A stretch of DNA of 64,000 nucleotides from Miscanthus floridulus (taxonomy: Eukaryota; Streptophyta; Magnoliopsida; Poales; Poaceae): assembly GCF_019320115.1 (NCBI RefSeq), contig NC_089584.1:104275111-104339110 (forward strand). Reading direction: 5' to 3'. The notes below the pieces were generated by a model. It was not told the DNA's origin. It searched no databases and worked only from the letters and a program-made list of their open reading frames with translations. Made by a program: the position numbers and the translations under genes. Shown here in pieces: positions 44,830 through 56,110 of this stretch. Every line of letters begins with the position of its first letter. Within the stretch, counting starts at the first letter, position 1.

Positions 44830-45540
44830 CTGAAAACCGATCATACTGGTCGCTACTAATACTAGGATTAGATACCGATCATTTATTGCGTTGAGTTCTA
44901 TGGTCAATTTGATTGACAAACTGAATTTGTCATATGTGTGCTTGTGTCTAGCCGGATCTGCTTCTTGATGTGCCTGTGTGTGCCTCGTATATTTCTTCAA
45001 ATGGTTGGTCCTGCTACAGTGGTTATCTTTGCCGTTGCCCTTTGGTTTTCGTGGGGATGCTTTGCTGCTACCGTTCATTCTAGGAGGATGCTTGGCCATT
45101 GTTGGATTCTATGTTGGATGATGTTTTGCCGTCGATGTCATTTGGCCCTCTATGTAGCAGATGCGTTGTTGTTGAGAGCACGTTGGCCCCTCCCCTTGTG
45201 GATGCTTTGTCATTGAGGTTGCTTTGGCTTTCTCAACAGATGTTTTGTTGCTGATATTGCTAGATGCTCGTCTCATCTTTCTCTATGTGGATGCTTTGCC
45301 GCCGCGATTATGTCTCATGAGGCAACCATTGCGTTGATGATTTTTCTTCTTACGGGCTCCGTACGATTTTACGGCCAGGGTCCTTTTTCCGGTACTCTTT
45401 TTTGTTGCTGTTGTTTTCGTTTGTTCCAAGTCGCAAACCACTTACTCGGTGGTTTGTAATATATACTACGAGAATTTCTCGGAGCTATATCATGTAATTC
45501 TCTTTCTCTTTCTCTAATAAAACACATGCTAAGACAGACA
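44830..45540 (+). repeat. Probable LINE 3' UTR with degenerate GGATGCTTTG repeats
   Basis: Non-coding T/G-rich sequence with at least five variants of GTGGATGCTTTGCCGTTG at irregular spacing, followed by CTCTTTCTCTAATAAAACACATGC and a short A-rich end. The layout fits the 3' tail of a grass non-LTR retrotransposon. No ORF2 is attached. Confidence 0.4.
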
Positions 45541-46510
45541 AAAAAGAGAGAGAAGACAATCTGAATTTGAAAGTGTCAATCCTCTCCTCGACGTGCGAGG
45601 GAAATTCTCAGCACCATGTGTTGACGTGCAGATGCAACGTGCACACGGACGGGAGCGGCGGGTCGCGTGGCGTCAGGAGCAGAGAGACGTAGCCGACGCA
45701 CTAGCACACGACCAAAGCATGAAAGCACGAGCAGGGTGCTGGCGGTGGCACAAGCACTTGGGCTTGGTGGTGTCGGCGCGCTAGCTATCTGTTCGCCACT
45801 TCGCCCCAGCGCTTCCAGCTGCCGACTTGCTACTGGACGGTTCAGCCAAGATCGCTTCACCCTTCACGGTTGGCGCTAGCGAAGAAACTCCCAGTCCAGC
45901 CGTCCAGCTACCGAGCCGGTTCCGTGCAAAACGCGCCAAAACCTTTCTCTGGATCGTCCTTCAACCGGGTAGTCCGCACTCCGCACGCAGAGCCAGACCC
46001 TTCGAGAGTTCGAGGTAATCTCGGCCGTCCTTGCCAGATCGCGTTTGTTTCCGGAAGATTACGATGAGCATGGGCTGTACTGTATTATCCCCGAAGCAAG
46101 TGTCCTCGATCAGTGTTGAGTTTCCCGAGAGATCAGTGGCCATCGTCGTCGCCGGTGCATCGTCCGACGAGCCATCAAACTTTCCTCCACGGATTTGCAA
46201 ATATACTGTACTACTGATTCCTGTCTACTTACTTGGCTCAGGATGAACGATCTCTCTCCCAATGAGTGCAAATTAAGAAAAGCGATCATGGGCAGGCCGG
46301 TGTCTCCTTTTCGATTAACTGTAACTTATCGGCTCAGGACGACCCGTCCATTGCGGGGTTTTCTTGATCGGTCGATGCAATTCTTGTGCCCTTTTCATTT
46401 CGAATTGTAATTCGTTTTAGTTAAACTTGTTTTTATTGTGATGTGTTTAATTTTTTCTATACTATATGATAAATGCTCAATCAAAACAGTGTATCTGATT
46501 CGATGATGAT
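45541..46510. other. Intergenic sequence, nothing firm
   Basis: GC-rich frames at 45593-46067 on both strands lack motifs. A plus-strand frame at 46031-46246 (starting MPDRVCFRKITMSMGCTVL) is not recognised and has no supporting context. Confidence 0.4.
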
Positions 46511-46514
46511 ACCC

Positions 46515-47370
46515 TCAAGGTGTCCCTTCTTTTCCGGACGGGACCAACCCGCCTATCCCCGTGCCTCGTGTCGTGCACCCTCGCCCATGCCTCGCGCCTC
46601 GCGCTGCGTGCTCTTGCCAGCGCCTTGCGCCTCGTGCTGTGCTCCCCCGCGCCTCACACCTCCCGCGTGCGGCCGTGATCCAACTGCACGTCGACTGTGT
46701 GCGACCTCGAGCTCCACACCGGCATTGAGCTTCGCGTCGACGAGCCTATATATTGGAGGGCAGAAAGTAAATGAGCACACATGTTACAACCGTATGTTTC
46801 ATCTGTTTCAGATGTATGTTGCATATGTTTTATCTGGATGTCTCAAAACTAGATCTATTGTTGCATATGTTGCAATGGTTATACATATATGTTGCAAGTA
46901 TGTCAAATATTTTATCCGTTTTAAACGTATGTTGCAGGTGTTTTATGTTGTATATGTTGCAATGTCCATACACGTATGTTGCGAGTGTATGTTTAAAATG
47001 TTTTAATTGTTTCAAACGTATGTTGCAAGCGTTTTATCTGGATGTTGTATACGTTGCAGTGGCTATACACATATGTTGCAAGCGTATGTTTGTAAATGTT
47101 GGCCAGGCCGACAGCGCGCGGCAACAGCAGCACGCGGCAACAATAGCAGCAGCACACGGACAAGTGGGCCCACCCAGGCAAAGTGGGAGGCGGAGGCACG
47201 TTGCACGTGTCCCTCCCATTGGTCGCATGCATTCAGGGAAGTGCGTCGCTTGCGTCATTTCCTGCCGCATGGAGAGGGAGCGTGTTAGACGTGTGGGCGG
47301 GCAGTAGGCGCAGGTGTCCCAAAGGATGCCGCTTCAAGACATCCGGACGCTAATCTTTCCTATCTAATTA
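46515..47370. repeat. Dispersed TIR-type element with ATGTTGCAA motif arrays
   Basis: 46790-47100 consists of reiterated CGTATGTTGCAAGTGTTT / TTTTATCTGGATGT / GTTGCAATGGCTATACACAT motifs. CCGGACG occurs at both edges (46538 and 47347). It is the inverse-orientation relative of 5155-5600. A non-autonomous DNA transposon is likely, but terminal repeats are too diverged to define by eye. Confidence 0.45.
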
Positions 47371-48340
47371 GTAAAAAAAAACTAGAGGAGTTTGATTTAA
47401 AATGAAACTAAAATAATTTACATAATTTCGAACGAAGCAGCAGGAGGTAAGATCCAAGCAACGTCAGAAGTGTAGTACACGCAGGCAGCGAATTCGACTT
47501 CGGACTTGCATCTGCAGTATACATGCAGCTGTACGCTGTATCCAGATTCCAGACGACACTGACCACGAATCTCGGTTGCCTTCTGAAGCTAAGATCAACC
47601 AAGCTCAAACGTAGTCGTCGTAGCCTCGTAGAGTCGTAGGTTACTCGTCTACGCGATGACACATACGCTATATTGGCGAGCAAGCCAGCGGACTAAAACC
47701 TTGGTGCGAGGACACAAAAGCTAAACGTTGGCAGAAGCAGAACAAAGGCGCAGCAACCTGCTGGTCAAACGGAATCGATCGAAGCTGGCGGTTCGGTTGT
47801 TGCAATTGCAAATCACTAGCGGTCCTAACACGACCAAACCTAAGGTATTTGAGTCAAAGCACTAAACTTGGAGATACCATACGCAATGCACACAAGCAAA
47901 TGCAAGGCTCTCCGGTTATTCAACCATCTTTTTGCTGCATGAAGCAAGATAATTTCGACCATCAAGCAGAACATCACAAATTATATTTGTCTGTGCAAAT
48001 ACGCATTCTAGTTCTAGGTGTTACAAGGATGCAGTGCCATTCACAAATCTATACGATTAGCACACATGGGTCCTCTGTGGCCACAATTGTGAAATTGTTA
48101 GCCATCCCTTGTTCAAAGGGATGTGAAATGCAAGGAGCTTCTTCAATTTCTTCTCTATCGATAGGAATGGGCACCGTCTCGTGCCGGTTCGTTAAAAAAG
48201 GAGCTTCTTCAAATAAATCGATATTGTGACCATCACATGGTCACATCAGTCAGAGACGACTGTAAACTGGCCTTGGCAAACACAATTTAGGGTATTATTA
48301 TTGGAGAAATTTTACGATGATCGGAAAAAAACATGAACCA
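47371..48340. other. Intergenic sequence, nothing recognised
   Basis: Moderate GC content, no supported frame, repeat end or RNA gene. Confidence 0.5.
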
Positions 48341-48344
48341 TCCG

Positions 48345-49503
48345 TTGCGTGAGATCGGACAGTGGTAAAATAGGAGGTATCCAACTGAAAGTACCTAGAA
48401 ATACCAAATTAGGTGGGGATAGTATCAAATTAGGTGGGTCACTACCAAAATATGTGGAACAAGATATATTTTTCATTTTATATTTATTTCCAAAAAAAGA
48501 GTAAATCAGTCATTTACGCATCGTTCTCCTCGCCGTCGCTGTGCGCCTTTCCGAGTTGCCACATCGGCAACACGGCGAGTGGGGTGGCCAGGTCGGACAC
48601 GCAGAACATCTTCTTGACGAGCATGGACACGGCCAGCGGCGCGCTTGTGCGGCCTTCCTCCGCGTCGAGCACAGCCACTTGCCTTTCTCGGACATGCTCT
48701 ACAAAGGCCTCGACGAGCACGGGGACGAGCCTGGCGGTGGCAAGGCGTGCCGCGACGTGCTCTTCGTACAGGTGGTAGGTGGCCACCATGCCGGCCTTGG
48801 TTGCCTGTGGGCAGATGGGAGACTTGATGGTCTTTGCCAGCGCGTCTACGATCTCGTCGACCTTTCTGCTCACATCAAGGACGTGCCCAATGCCGCCAGG
48901 ATGTCCTCAAGGACTCGACCTTTCCGGTGCGGCGTCAGCAGCAGCGAGCGACTCGAACGCGGCCCGTGCCGATGGACGCGAAGCAGCGCCTGTTCCGCTT
49001 GCTGTCCCTCGCGAGGGCCTATATCTTGGCGACCACCTCGGCGCACCGCGCCCGCCGCGTGCGCGGATCTGGCGAGGACGAAGAGGAGCTCGGAGGCCGG
49101 GCGTGATGGGGATCTTGGGCGTGGGGATGCGCTCGACGCCGCGGGAGCGGATGGCGACGCACCAGTCCTGGATGACGCGGAGGGTCGTCGTGGCGGAGCG
49201 GCGAGTGGGTGACGGGGAAGGTGGCGCGGCCAGTTTCCAGCCACACCTAGATGCTCTCATGGTCGTACGTGATACCCGTCGGCGCCTAGGGCAGCTAGCG
49301 GAGCGAACACCGATGAACGAGGTAGAGGGTTAGGCAAAGGGCCATAACCTTAGTTACGAAAATAACCTCGATATTATAAACTATATTTAATAAATAATGT
49401 TTCTCAATTAGTTGGCTAAAAAATAGAAAAAAAATGAAAGCACATGAAGGTACCAAGGTACTTTCTCAACCATTATAAAAGGTCTCTACTCATCGTGATC
49501 TCT
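48345..49503. mobile_element. Candidate TIR element carrying a U-box gene fragment
   Basis: Outer segments 48345-48410 and 49441-49503 are inverted relatives: GAGATC and, 36-37 bases inward, GAAAGTACCT occur at matching distances on both sides. The inner 0.9 kb is a decayed U-box E3 ligase gene. This is the layout of a Pack-type transposon. A 9-bp target duplication was not found, so the outer limits are uncertain. Confidence 0.4.
48514..49310 (-). pseudogene. PUB22/23/24-like U-box E3 ubiquitin ligase pseudogene
   Basis: Read on the minus strand in three frames, the segment follows plant U-box/ARM proteins in order. A partial U-box comes first (TGITYDHESI, then a TAG at 49247-49249, then VWLETGRATFPVTHSPL). 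Next is IQDWCVAIRSRGVERIPTPK, then the AAFESLAAADAA region, then the ARM repeats with PICPQATKAGMVATYHLYEE, RLVPVLVEAFVEHV and LVKKMFCVSDLATPLAVL. The U-box start, ahead of about 49280, is degraded, there are several frameshifts, and the frame ends at 48514 short of the family C-terminus. Functional relatives are intronless, 400-450-residue, stress-induced ligases that attach ubiquitin to immune and drought-response targets. This copy cannot make one. Confidence 0.8.
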
Positions 49504-49770
49504 CAAACTCTGACAGAAACTAAGATATGATGTATGCCCAGGGCTAGACAAAAGCAAGTTGATGTATGCCCAGAGCTGAACAAATCCTAGAAGCAGATAT
49601 GTGTTAGTTCGCGCAACTAGTCAAGTTTAACTGCAGCATGTGTTTGCGGATTGGCAAGTGGAATACAGTACATTATTACAAGCTGGAGCTGGAATACAAT
49701 TAAGCAAAAGGACGGCTTCTCATTATAAAAAAAGAAAAGATAAGGAAGAGATTTGGGCACCTCCGTTCTC
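49504..49770. other. Upstream region of the DVL gene
   Basis: AT-rich, no coding frame. Presumed distal promoter of the gene starting at 49913. Confidence 0.4.
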
Positions 49771-49773
49771 GCC

Positions 49774-49782
49774 CTATATAAG
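49774..49782 (+). promoter_or_regulatory. TATA box of the DVL/RTFL gene
   Basis: CTATATAAG in GCCCTATATAAGCGCACC lies 131 bases before the start codon, predicting a 5' UTR of about 100 bases. Confidence 0.65.
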
Positions 49783-49912
49783 CGCACCAGATGCTAGGAA
49801 ACTGATCGACCATGCCAATCAAGCAGAAACTCTTTCGTCAATAGCAGAATAGGCTCACTCAGCACAGCCTTCTCGTTCCTTGAGAGAAATCACCCCTGAA
49901 TCTAAAACCAGG

Positions 49913-50050
49913 ATGAAAAGGGTGATGAGCCAAAGCAAGAATGGTTGCGGCCTTACCAGGACGTTGAAGGAGCAGAAGGCGAGGCTGTACATCATACGGC
50001 GATGCGTCGCCATGCTTGTCTGCCACCGTGACTCCATGAGTGATCAATGA
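49913..50050 (+). CDS. DVL/ROTUNDIFOLIA-like (RTFL) small peptide, 45 residues
   Basis: A complete single-exon frame with a TATA box upstream. The peptide has a short basic N-terminus (MKRVMSQSKNG) followed by the DVL core at residues 17-40: RTLKEQKARLYIIRRC, then VAMLVCHRD, ending with five residues. DVL/RTFL peptides are plant-specific, 40-150 residues long, and associated with the plasma membrane. When over-expressed in Arabidopsis they reduce cell proliferation along the long axis of organs, giving short rounded leaves and fruits. The family core usually ends in CW(H/R)D; here the Trp is replaced and the sequence reads CHRD, which may matter for function. The first ATG of the frame is used. 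Similar sequences at 41.8 kb and 44.5 kb suggest a local duplication history. It is easily missed by gene finders because of its size. Confidence 0.85.
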   Translation: MKRVMSQSKNGCGLTRTLKEQKARLYIIRRCVAMLVCHRDSMSDQ

Positions 50051-50212
50051 TCGGCACATCTTTTGTTCTCGTCCGAGATTCTTTCACTTTTCTTCCCTTC
50101 TGGTTTATGTTTCTAGAATGTAGGATTAGCAATTCATTGATGTACATAGAGATGGGTTTTAGTTCATTACATGTTCTTTCACTGGTTCAAGCCCATGCTT
50201 ACTTGCTTAGTA

Positions 50213-50352
50213 CTCTCTCTCCATTCTAGATTAATTACAAGTCATTTTTTTTCTTTTTAGGTATATAGTTTTTATATGCTATTTCTAGGTAGATAGTAAA
50301 AATTATGTATTTAGAAAAGCTAAAAAATAACTTAAAATTAGAATAGAGTGAG
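50213..50352. mobile_element. Stowaway MITE, diverged
   Basis: Starts CTCTCTCTCCATTCTAGATT after TA and ends TTAGAATAGAGTGAGTG, a decayed CTCCCTCCGT pair. It lies about 160 bases downstream of the DVL stop codon. Confidence 0.65.
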
Positions 50353-50589
50353 TGCCTTTCTTATCAGATTATGACATTTCTGTTGTATGCATTTCATAGA
50401 TCTGGAATCCATGACCTGGTTTATTTCAAAGAATAAATGCAATAAATGAAGGCTAGTCACCTGGAACTTACAATAGTATACTTGCATAGCAGTAGTATTT
50501 ATGCTAGTTGAAGGTGATCTATAATTTAGAAAATAATGCCATGGCATGATAGATAACTAGCATTTATACTGCTGCAAATATTCGTGAAC
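50353..50589. other. AT-rich intergenic sequence
   Basis: No supported feature. Confidence 0.4.
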
Positions 50590-51310
50590 ATTTACGGCCC
50601 GAAGAAAAGCTTGTACCTCGGTAGCTCGCTTGACTCGGCTTGTTAGTAGCTTGGCTCGGCTCGGCTCGGCTCGTTTATATTTTTCAATGAGTTGAGCCAA
50701 CATTTTAGCTCGTATAGTTAACGTGCCAACCCGTGAGTTGACTCGTGAGCCTAACGAGCCAAAGTTGTTGGGTCTTCTATTAGCTTTGTATGACTTGATG
50801 TCTTCCACTTTACAATTGGTTGGTTACTAGACCTTGACCCTATAAACATAGGGTTACTATGGCTATTATTTTGTTTAAATGTATGTATGGATAATCAATA
50901 ACAGATTATGGACGCATTATGTATGAGTACGGATCTAGGATGTATGGTGTAGGACTATAATATATTTTAGAGTTGTATAGGTGTCAGGACATATTAATTA
51001 ATTTAGTTGTTTGATTTAAGGCTTATAAATGGACTACTTTAGTATTATTACTATTCTCAATCTTTCTATAAATACATATATTTTTGGTCTGATTGGTTGG
51101 CTTTCAAGATATGCCAAGCCATTATTTGGTTTGCTATCAAAACTTGCTAACCTCTCACATTTGGCTTGCCAAAACTATGGCAAATATTTTTACCTAACTT
51201 TGGCATGACAAATTTTAGTCACAAACCAATCAAGCCCTTTGTTTTCCATGTTTTTTTATGTCTGACTCGCGAGCTAAACAAATCAAGCCGAGCTGGCGTT
51301 AGCAAGCCCT
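50590..51310. repeat. Element with GGCTCG/CGAGCC-rich ends
   Basis: The left flank is rich in GGCTCG with a (GGCTC)4 run at about 50652-50672. The right flank (51264-51308) has CGCGAGCTAAACAAATCAAG and CCGAGCTGGC in inverse relation. The middle is AT-rich and non-coding. A hAT- or MULE-type remnant is possible but unproven. Confidence 0.35.
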
Positions 51311-51539
51311 ATAAACATTACATAATCTGGATATTCTCCTAGTAGGACAACACTTGTTCAATTGCACCAGAAATGTTTAGCGCATTGGTATTGCAAAACA
51401 ATACTAAAAGGCGAAAAAAAAGAACACAGGAAAGAGCTTATATTCCAACCATGAGCGTGATTACAATCAGAGTCCATGGCTGCCCACGGGTAGGTCTAAG
51501 ACACCTTCAGACATAAAACAAGAAGCATGAGCCACTCCA
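51311..51539. other. AT-rich intergenic sequence before a LINE remnant
   Basis: Probably holds the 3' UTR of the minus-strand LINE that follows. No poly(T) marking its end is clear. Confidence 0.35.
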
Positions 51540-52700
51540 TTAGCACTCCTGTGACATTTTGTGACTTTTGAAGTCTTGAAAAAGTCCCAACATTTCTCTT
51601 GCCAACTCAATGATGATGCAACTAGGGGATCGATTTGGAATATTACAGTTGAGTGCTTGTACTGTAGCCAGGCAGTGAGATTCCAGCCATATAGGTCCTG
51701 TAGAGGTCAAGAGAGCATTTCGGATTCCCGTCAAAGCTGCTAGATTTTTAGCTTCTTCCACTGAGCAACATAAACGGTCACTGGTCCAGCCTGAGAAAAC
51801 CACCCCACTTAGATGATTCATAGCAACAAAACCTAGGCCCGCCTATCGTGTGATAGGATCAAAGCCTGCATCAAGATAGTTTGATCCATCCTGTAGTGGG
51901 AGGTGTCCATGGATTCCTTTTCTTGATTGTTCTTTGACCATTCTGGCTCAGGAAATATGGATTTGAAGTGCACATATTTTTTCTTTTAGCATTAACCAGA
52001 GGTGTTGCATCTCCCTCAAGTTTAAGAGAGCGGAGAGAATTTTCCAGAAAAATTAGATGGGGCATTGGTCACTCCAAAACACATTATCATTCCTGTGGTG
52101 CCAAATCCAGAACAACATCATCAACTTTACTCTGATGTCTTTGTTGGTGCTATTAAGAAGAGCAAGAATCCAACCAGGTCCTGTATAAGTGAAGGCTGAA
52201 TCTCCAGGGAGGTTCCATGACTGGCGTAAAGCATGTCTAAGCGCAGATGCAAAAGTGCATCTAACCATGGCGTGATGACCATCTTCAGGTTCCATACCAC
52301 ATAGTATTGAACAGGTTGCATCAGATATAAGGTGGTGGTGGTGGCTCAGACTGTTTGATTGGACACTCAAACCATTACGGGCTAGCTTTCAAATAATTTT
52401 TTTTTACCTTTTGCGGCATCGGGGTTTTCCATATTGCGTCAAAAATTTTCCTATCAGCAGGCATGCTAGTTCTACGGTTGTTCTTGGATCTTCCTTCCAT
52501 TGCAAGTTTGTAAACACTTCTAACAAAGAAAAGATCGATGTTGTCATAGTGCCATGCTAGAATGTCATCACCCTCAACAACCGGTATTCTGAGATTGAGA
52601 ATTTCTTCAGCTTCATGAAAGAGGAACATTTTCCTTATTAGTGGCTCGTTCCAGCCCCTTGGATTTCGAAGAATCAGATCCGCCACTTTTCTTACTCTCG
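51540..52700 (-). mobile_element. Minus-strand LINE remnant (zinc-binding and RNase H ends of ORF2)
   Basis: Three successive minus-strand frames follow the end of a plant LINE ORF2. 52375-52686 is the segment after reverse transcriptase (ADLILRNPRGWNEPLIRKMF, ILAWHYDNIDLFFVRSVYKL). 52053-52370 covers the zinc-binding region (CSILCGMEPEDGHHAMVRC). 51540-51821 is RNase H-like (SVEEAKNLAALTGIRNALL). Frameshifts and stops separate them. The reverse-transcriptase core is absent, so it is a 5'-truncated, dead copy. Confidence 0.75.
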
Positions 52701-54551
52701 AGCTTTTAGGAGGGGCTTGAAATTTTAAGCGAGTCTGATCTAGGTATCCAGTTGTTCCTCCAAATATTAATACTATGACTGTTGTTTACTCTCCAAATGG
52801 CACCTTTTTTTGAAAGATTCGGGCTGGGCCGTATGCTCAATGCTCTGCTTCTAGACCTGTGAGGAATTCTGAGGGAAGCCTGTATCTAGCAGATCACCAA
52901 AAGGGCCGAAAATTTGACTATGGAGTATAATCAAAGTCTATCATGTTACATATTCCCAAGCATCTCCTGTAGTATCCAATAGTCCTTCGCATCTGTGGCA
53001 GAACCGCTTGAAATAACACACTTACGGAGGCGCTCGTTTTCCACCAGACACTAAGCACCCCGAAAGCAAGTTACAACGGACGGTATCCGTCGGACACACC
53101 CCAAGGGAGAACCCGAAAGATCCACATTTTTCCCAATGATCCAATAATGAGAACGAGTTACAATACCAGTCCATTTTATACATCAGAGTTTCTTAAAAAG
53201 TACATTATTACATTACCAAATATCAGAGTGCGGAATAATAAACAGCGGAATTTAAAAATACATCTAGCGATAAGGGACGAGGATCCGTCTGAGCCCACCA
53301 GAAGAATCCTCCACACAAAGGTACTTCTCATGCATCACCTGCAACAGGGGTAAATAAACCCTAAGTACACAATGTACTCGCAAGACTTATCCGACTAGTG
53401 GGAATAATTTTCCGGCTCCAAGGAATATGATAAGCTTCATGGTTTGCTGATTTTCTTTTAGCAGAAAGCAATACTAATAGTGAGTCCTTATTTATGTTAT
53501 GATTATCAGCCGTATTAAGTTATTATCTATCCAGTCTATATAAGCACATGTTCTACTTTCAAGCAAGAGTTGAGCAATCAGTTCTATTTTTTCTTCTTTC
53601 AACTTTTAGTTCTTACTACGATGCTAGAGGTAAGACAAGTCGTACCAACTCGACGGCGATTCGCGAACCAATGTGCCCAGTTGGGTGTCCCGAAAACACA
53701 CGCCCCGCTTGTACCCTAGGCACAAGCAGGACTAACCCATCACCCTCCTGTCCTGGATGTCTAGGTCCTCGTCCAAACTTGGACTCCAAGCCCCCACTCC
53801 TGAGTCCCGGACTCAGTGCGGTGCAAGGACCTCCACCATCTCCGCCTCCAATCAGTCGGTCCGGAAAGAGTCAGATCCACGACAAGAGAGCAACGAGTCT
53901 TCCCTGCGCCCATGCCCAAGTATGCACTCGGGACAATAGATCTGTGACTTGCCTCGCGTCCATTGCAATGACCGGTCCTTAATTGACACAGACAGGGAAA
54001 AAGTATAACCGAGCTATGCCCTATTGGCCGCAGGACACAACCCTTTACACCCATCAGAACCCAACCATATCCCTGCCCGGTCACCATTTTCCTTTCCACC
54101 ATTTTATCATGAGTGGTCATATTTATCACCTATTTGTGAGTAACGACAGGTTACCCACGCAACCGACATCCTGAGCATAGCAACTACTCGACCTATACTA
54201 GTAGGACTCATGGGTGGATATATTTATGCACGTAGTTTCCATAAAATGCCTGTAACTTAAATGCACATCATATATATATTTAGTGATAAAAAATAGGGGT
54301 TATGCACCGGGACTTGTCTTGGGCAGGTGGGGTGTCAGCAAAGTCAGCAACTGATGGCTCCGGGACTCCCTCCTACACGAGAACCTTCTCCTCATACTCC
54401 TGCTCGCTCGCAGTCACGAACTCTACCAACTCGTTATCTACATGCATGAAATGATGATGCAACGCTTAGTAATACGGCAACAGCAACTCTTAAAATAAGA
54501 ACACATCTACCAAGCTACTAAGCTAACTCTAATGACTAATACGCAAAGTTA
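52701..54551. other. Repetitive-looking non-coding sequence
   Basis: No convincing gene. The text (for example around 53230-53400 and 54300-54420) resembles sequences I associate with unannotated cereal retroelement interiors, but no LTR, primer site or coding domain can be shown. It continues past the solo LTR at 57038. Confidence 0.35.
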
Positions 54552-55638
54552 CCTATTGTAGGGTTGAGATGGCGGACTAGAGGGGGGTGAATAGTCCTTT
54601 CTAAAAATAATCACGTCGGCTAACCGAAACAAGTGCGGAATTAAAACTATCGGTCTAGTCAAGACTACACCCCTCTATCTATGTTCTCTAGCACCTTCCA
54701 AAGATATTGATTAAGCAACAAAGGTGTTGGGCTAGCTAGAGCTCACCTAACTAATTCTAGAAGCAAGGTCACACAAACCTATGCCACTACTACTTTAAGC
54801 AACAAGGGAGTTCCTATACAAACCAGTAAGTAAAAGCACAAAGCTATCTAAGCTTACTAGCAATGCTCAATAACAAGGCAACCAATGTCAAATTAGAGAG
54901 CGCAATTACTTAGCTACATAAACTAAGTAATGTGACTAACAAGGTTACACAAACCAAATTAGCCACGCAAGGGAACTACTTCTATGCCACACAAGCAAGA
55001 AGGTAACTAGTACGCTACACAAGCTAACTAATTACAAGACCAACTACACAAGCACAATGTATATGAAAGTAACTAGAAGCTTGTGTAACGAGGATGCAAA
55101 CCAACGGGAAGAACAAGGTTGACACGATGATTTTTCTCCCGAGGTTCACGTGTTTGCCAACACGCTACGTCCCCGTTGTGTCGACCGCTCACTTAGTGGT
55201 TCGGCGGCTAATTGACATCACCCGCCAAGCCCACACGTCGGCCACTGCAAGAACCTACCCCCGAAAGTGAGGGTAGCTCAATGACACGCTCAACTATAGT
55301 TGCTCTTCGTGGCTCCCGCGGGGCGAGCACAATGCCCCTCACAAAGCTCTTCTCCGGAGCACCGCACAAGCTTCTTACGGGCTTCAACGGAGATCACCAC
55401 CAAGCCATCTAGGAGGTGGCAACCTCCAAGAGTAACAAGCACCACCGGCTTGCAACTCGATCACCTAGTGCCACTCGATGCAACCTCACGATGCAATCGC
55501 ACTAGAATCGCTCTCTCACATAATCGGATGATCACTATCAAGCATATGTGAGATGGAGGGCTCCCAAGCACTACTACACAAGCCACCAAGGCTCTAGCTA
55601 GTGTGCTCAGCTTCTGGCCCAAGGCCGACCATGGCTTC

Positions 55639-55646
55639 TATTTATA
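55639..55646 (-). promoter_or_regulatory. TATA box of the solo LTR
   Basis: Minus strand TATAAATA within GGGTTATAAATAGAAGCC, about 45 bases downstream of the CCGGACGC motif cluster. Confidence 0.55.
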
Positions 55647-55689
55647 ACCCCATGAACAAATAGAGCCGTTACCCCTTCACTGGGCAAAA

Positions 55690-56110
55690 CTTGGGACGAC
55701 CAGACGCTCCGGTCCGATCGACCGGACGCTGGACCTCAGCGTCCGGTCGTGCGATGCACGCCACGTGTCCCCTTCTTCAAACGCTGTTCATCCGATCTCA
55801 ATGGTCATCTAACGACCGGACGCACCAGCTTGAACTGACCGGACGCAGCAACCCCAGCGTTCGGTCGTTTCCAGTAAGGTAGCGGACATGACCGGACGCG
55901 TCCGATCGGTCGCGATTGGATGCAGCACCAGCGTTCGGTCACCTCCAGCAACACTGCTCTGCCTACGTCATCACATGTCACCTTGACCGGACGCATACGG
56001 CCAGCGTCCGGTCACTTCCAGCGCCAGCGTCCGGTCGATGACCGACGCCTACCCGCTGACTGCCACTACTAACCGGACGTTGGAACCCAGCGTCCGATCA
56101 CTACGTGACC
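55690..56110. repeat. CCGGACGC / GCGTCCGG motif cluster in LTR U3
   Basis: About ten copies of the octamer-like motif or close variants (CCGGACGC, GCGTCCGGTC, GCGTTCGGTC), mostly as facing pairs 15-40 bases apart that could form hairpins. A parallel cluster occurs at 3995-4245. Confidence 0.7.

Noticed and set aside
48541..49333. Plus-strand frames of up to 223 codons
   Set aside because: Antisense to the U-box pseudogene, whose minus-strand reading gives clear family motifs.
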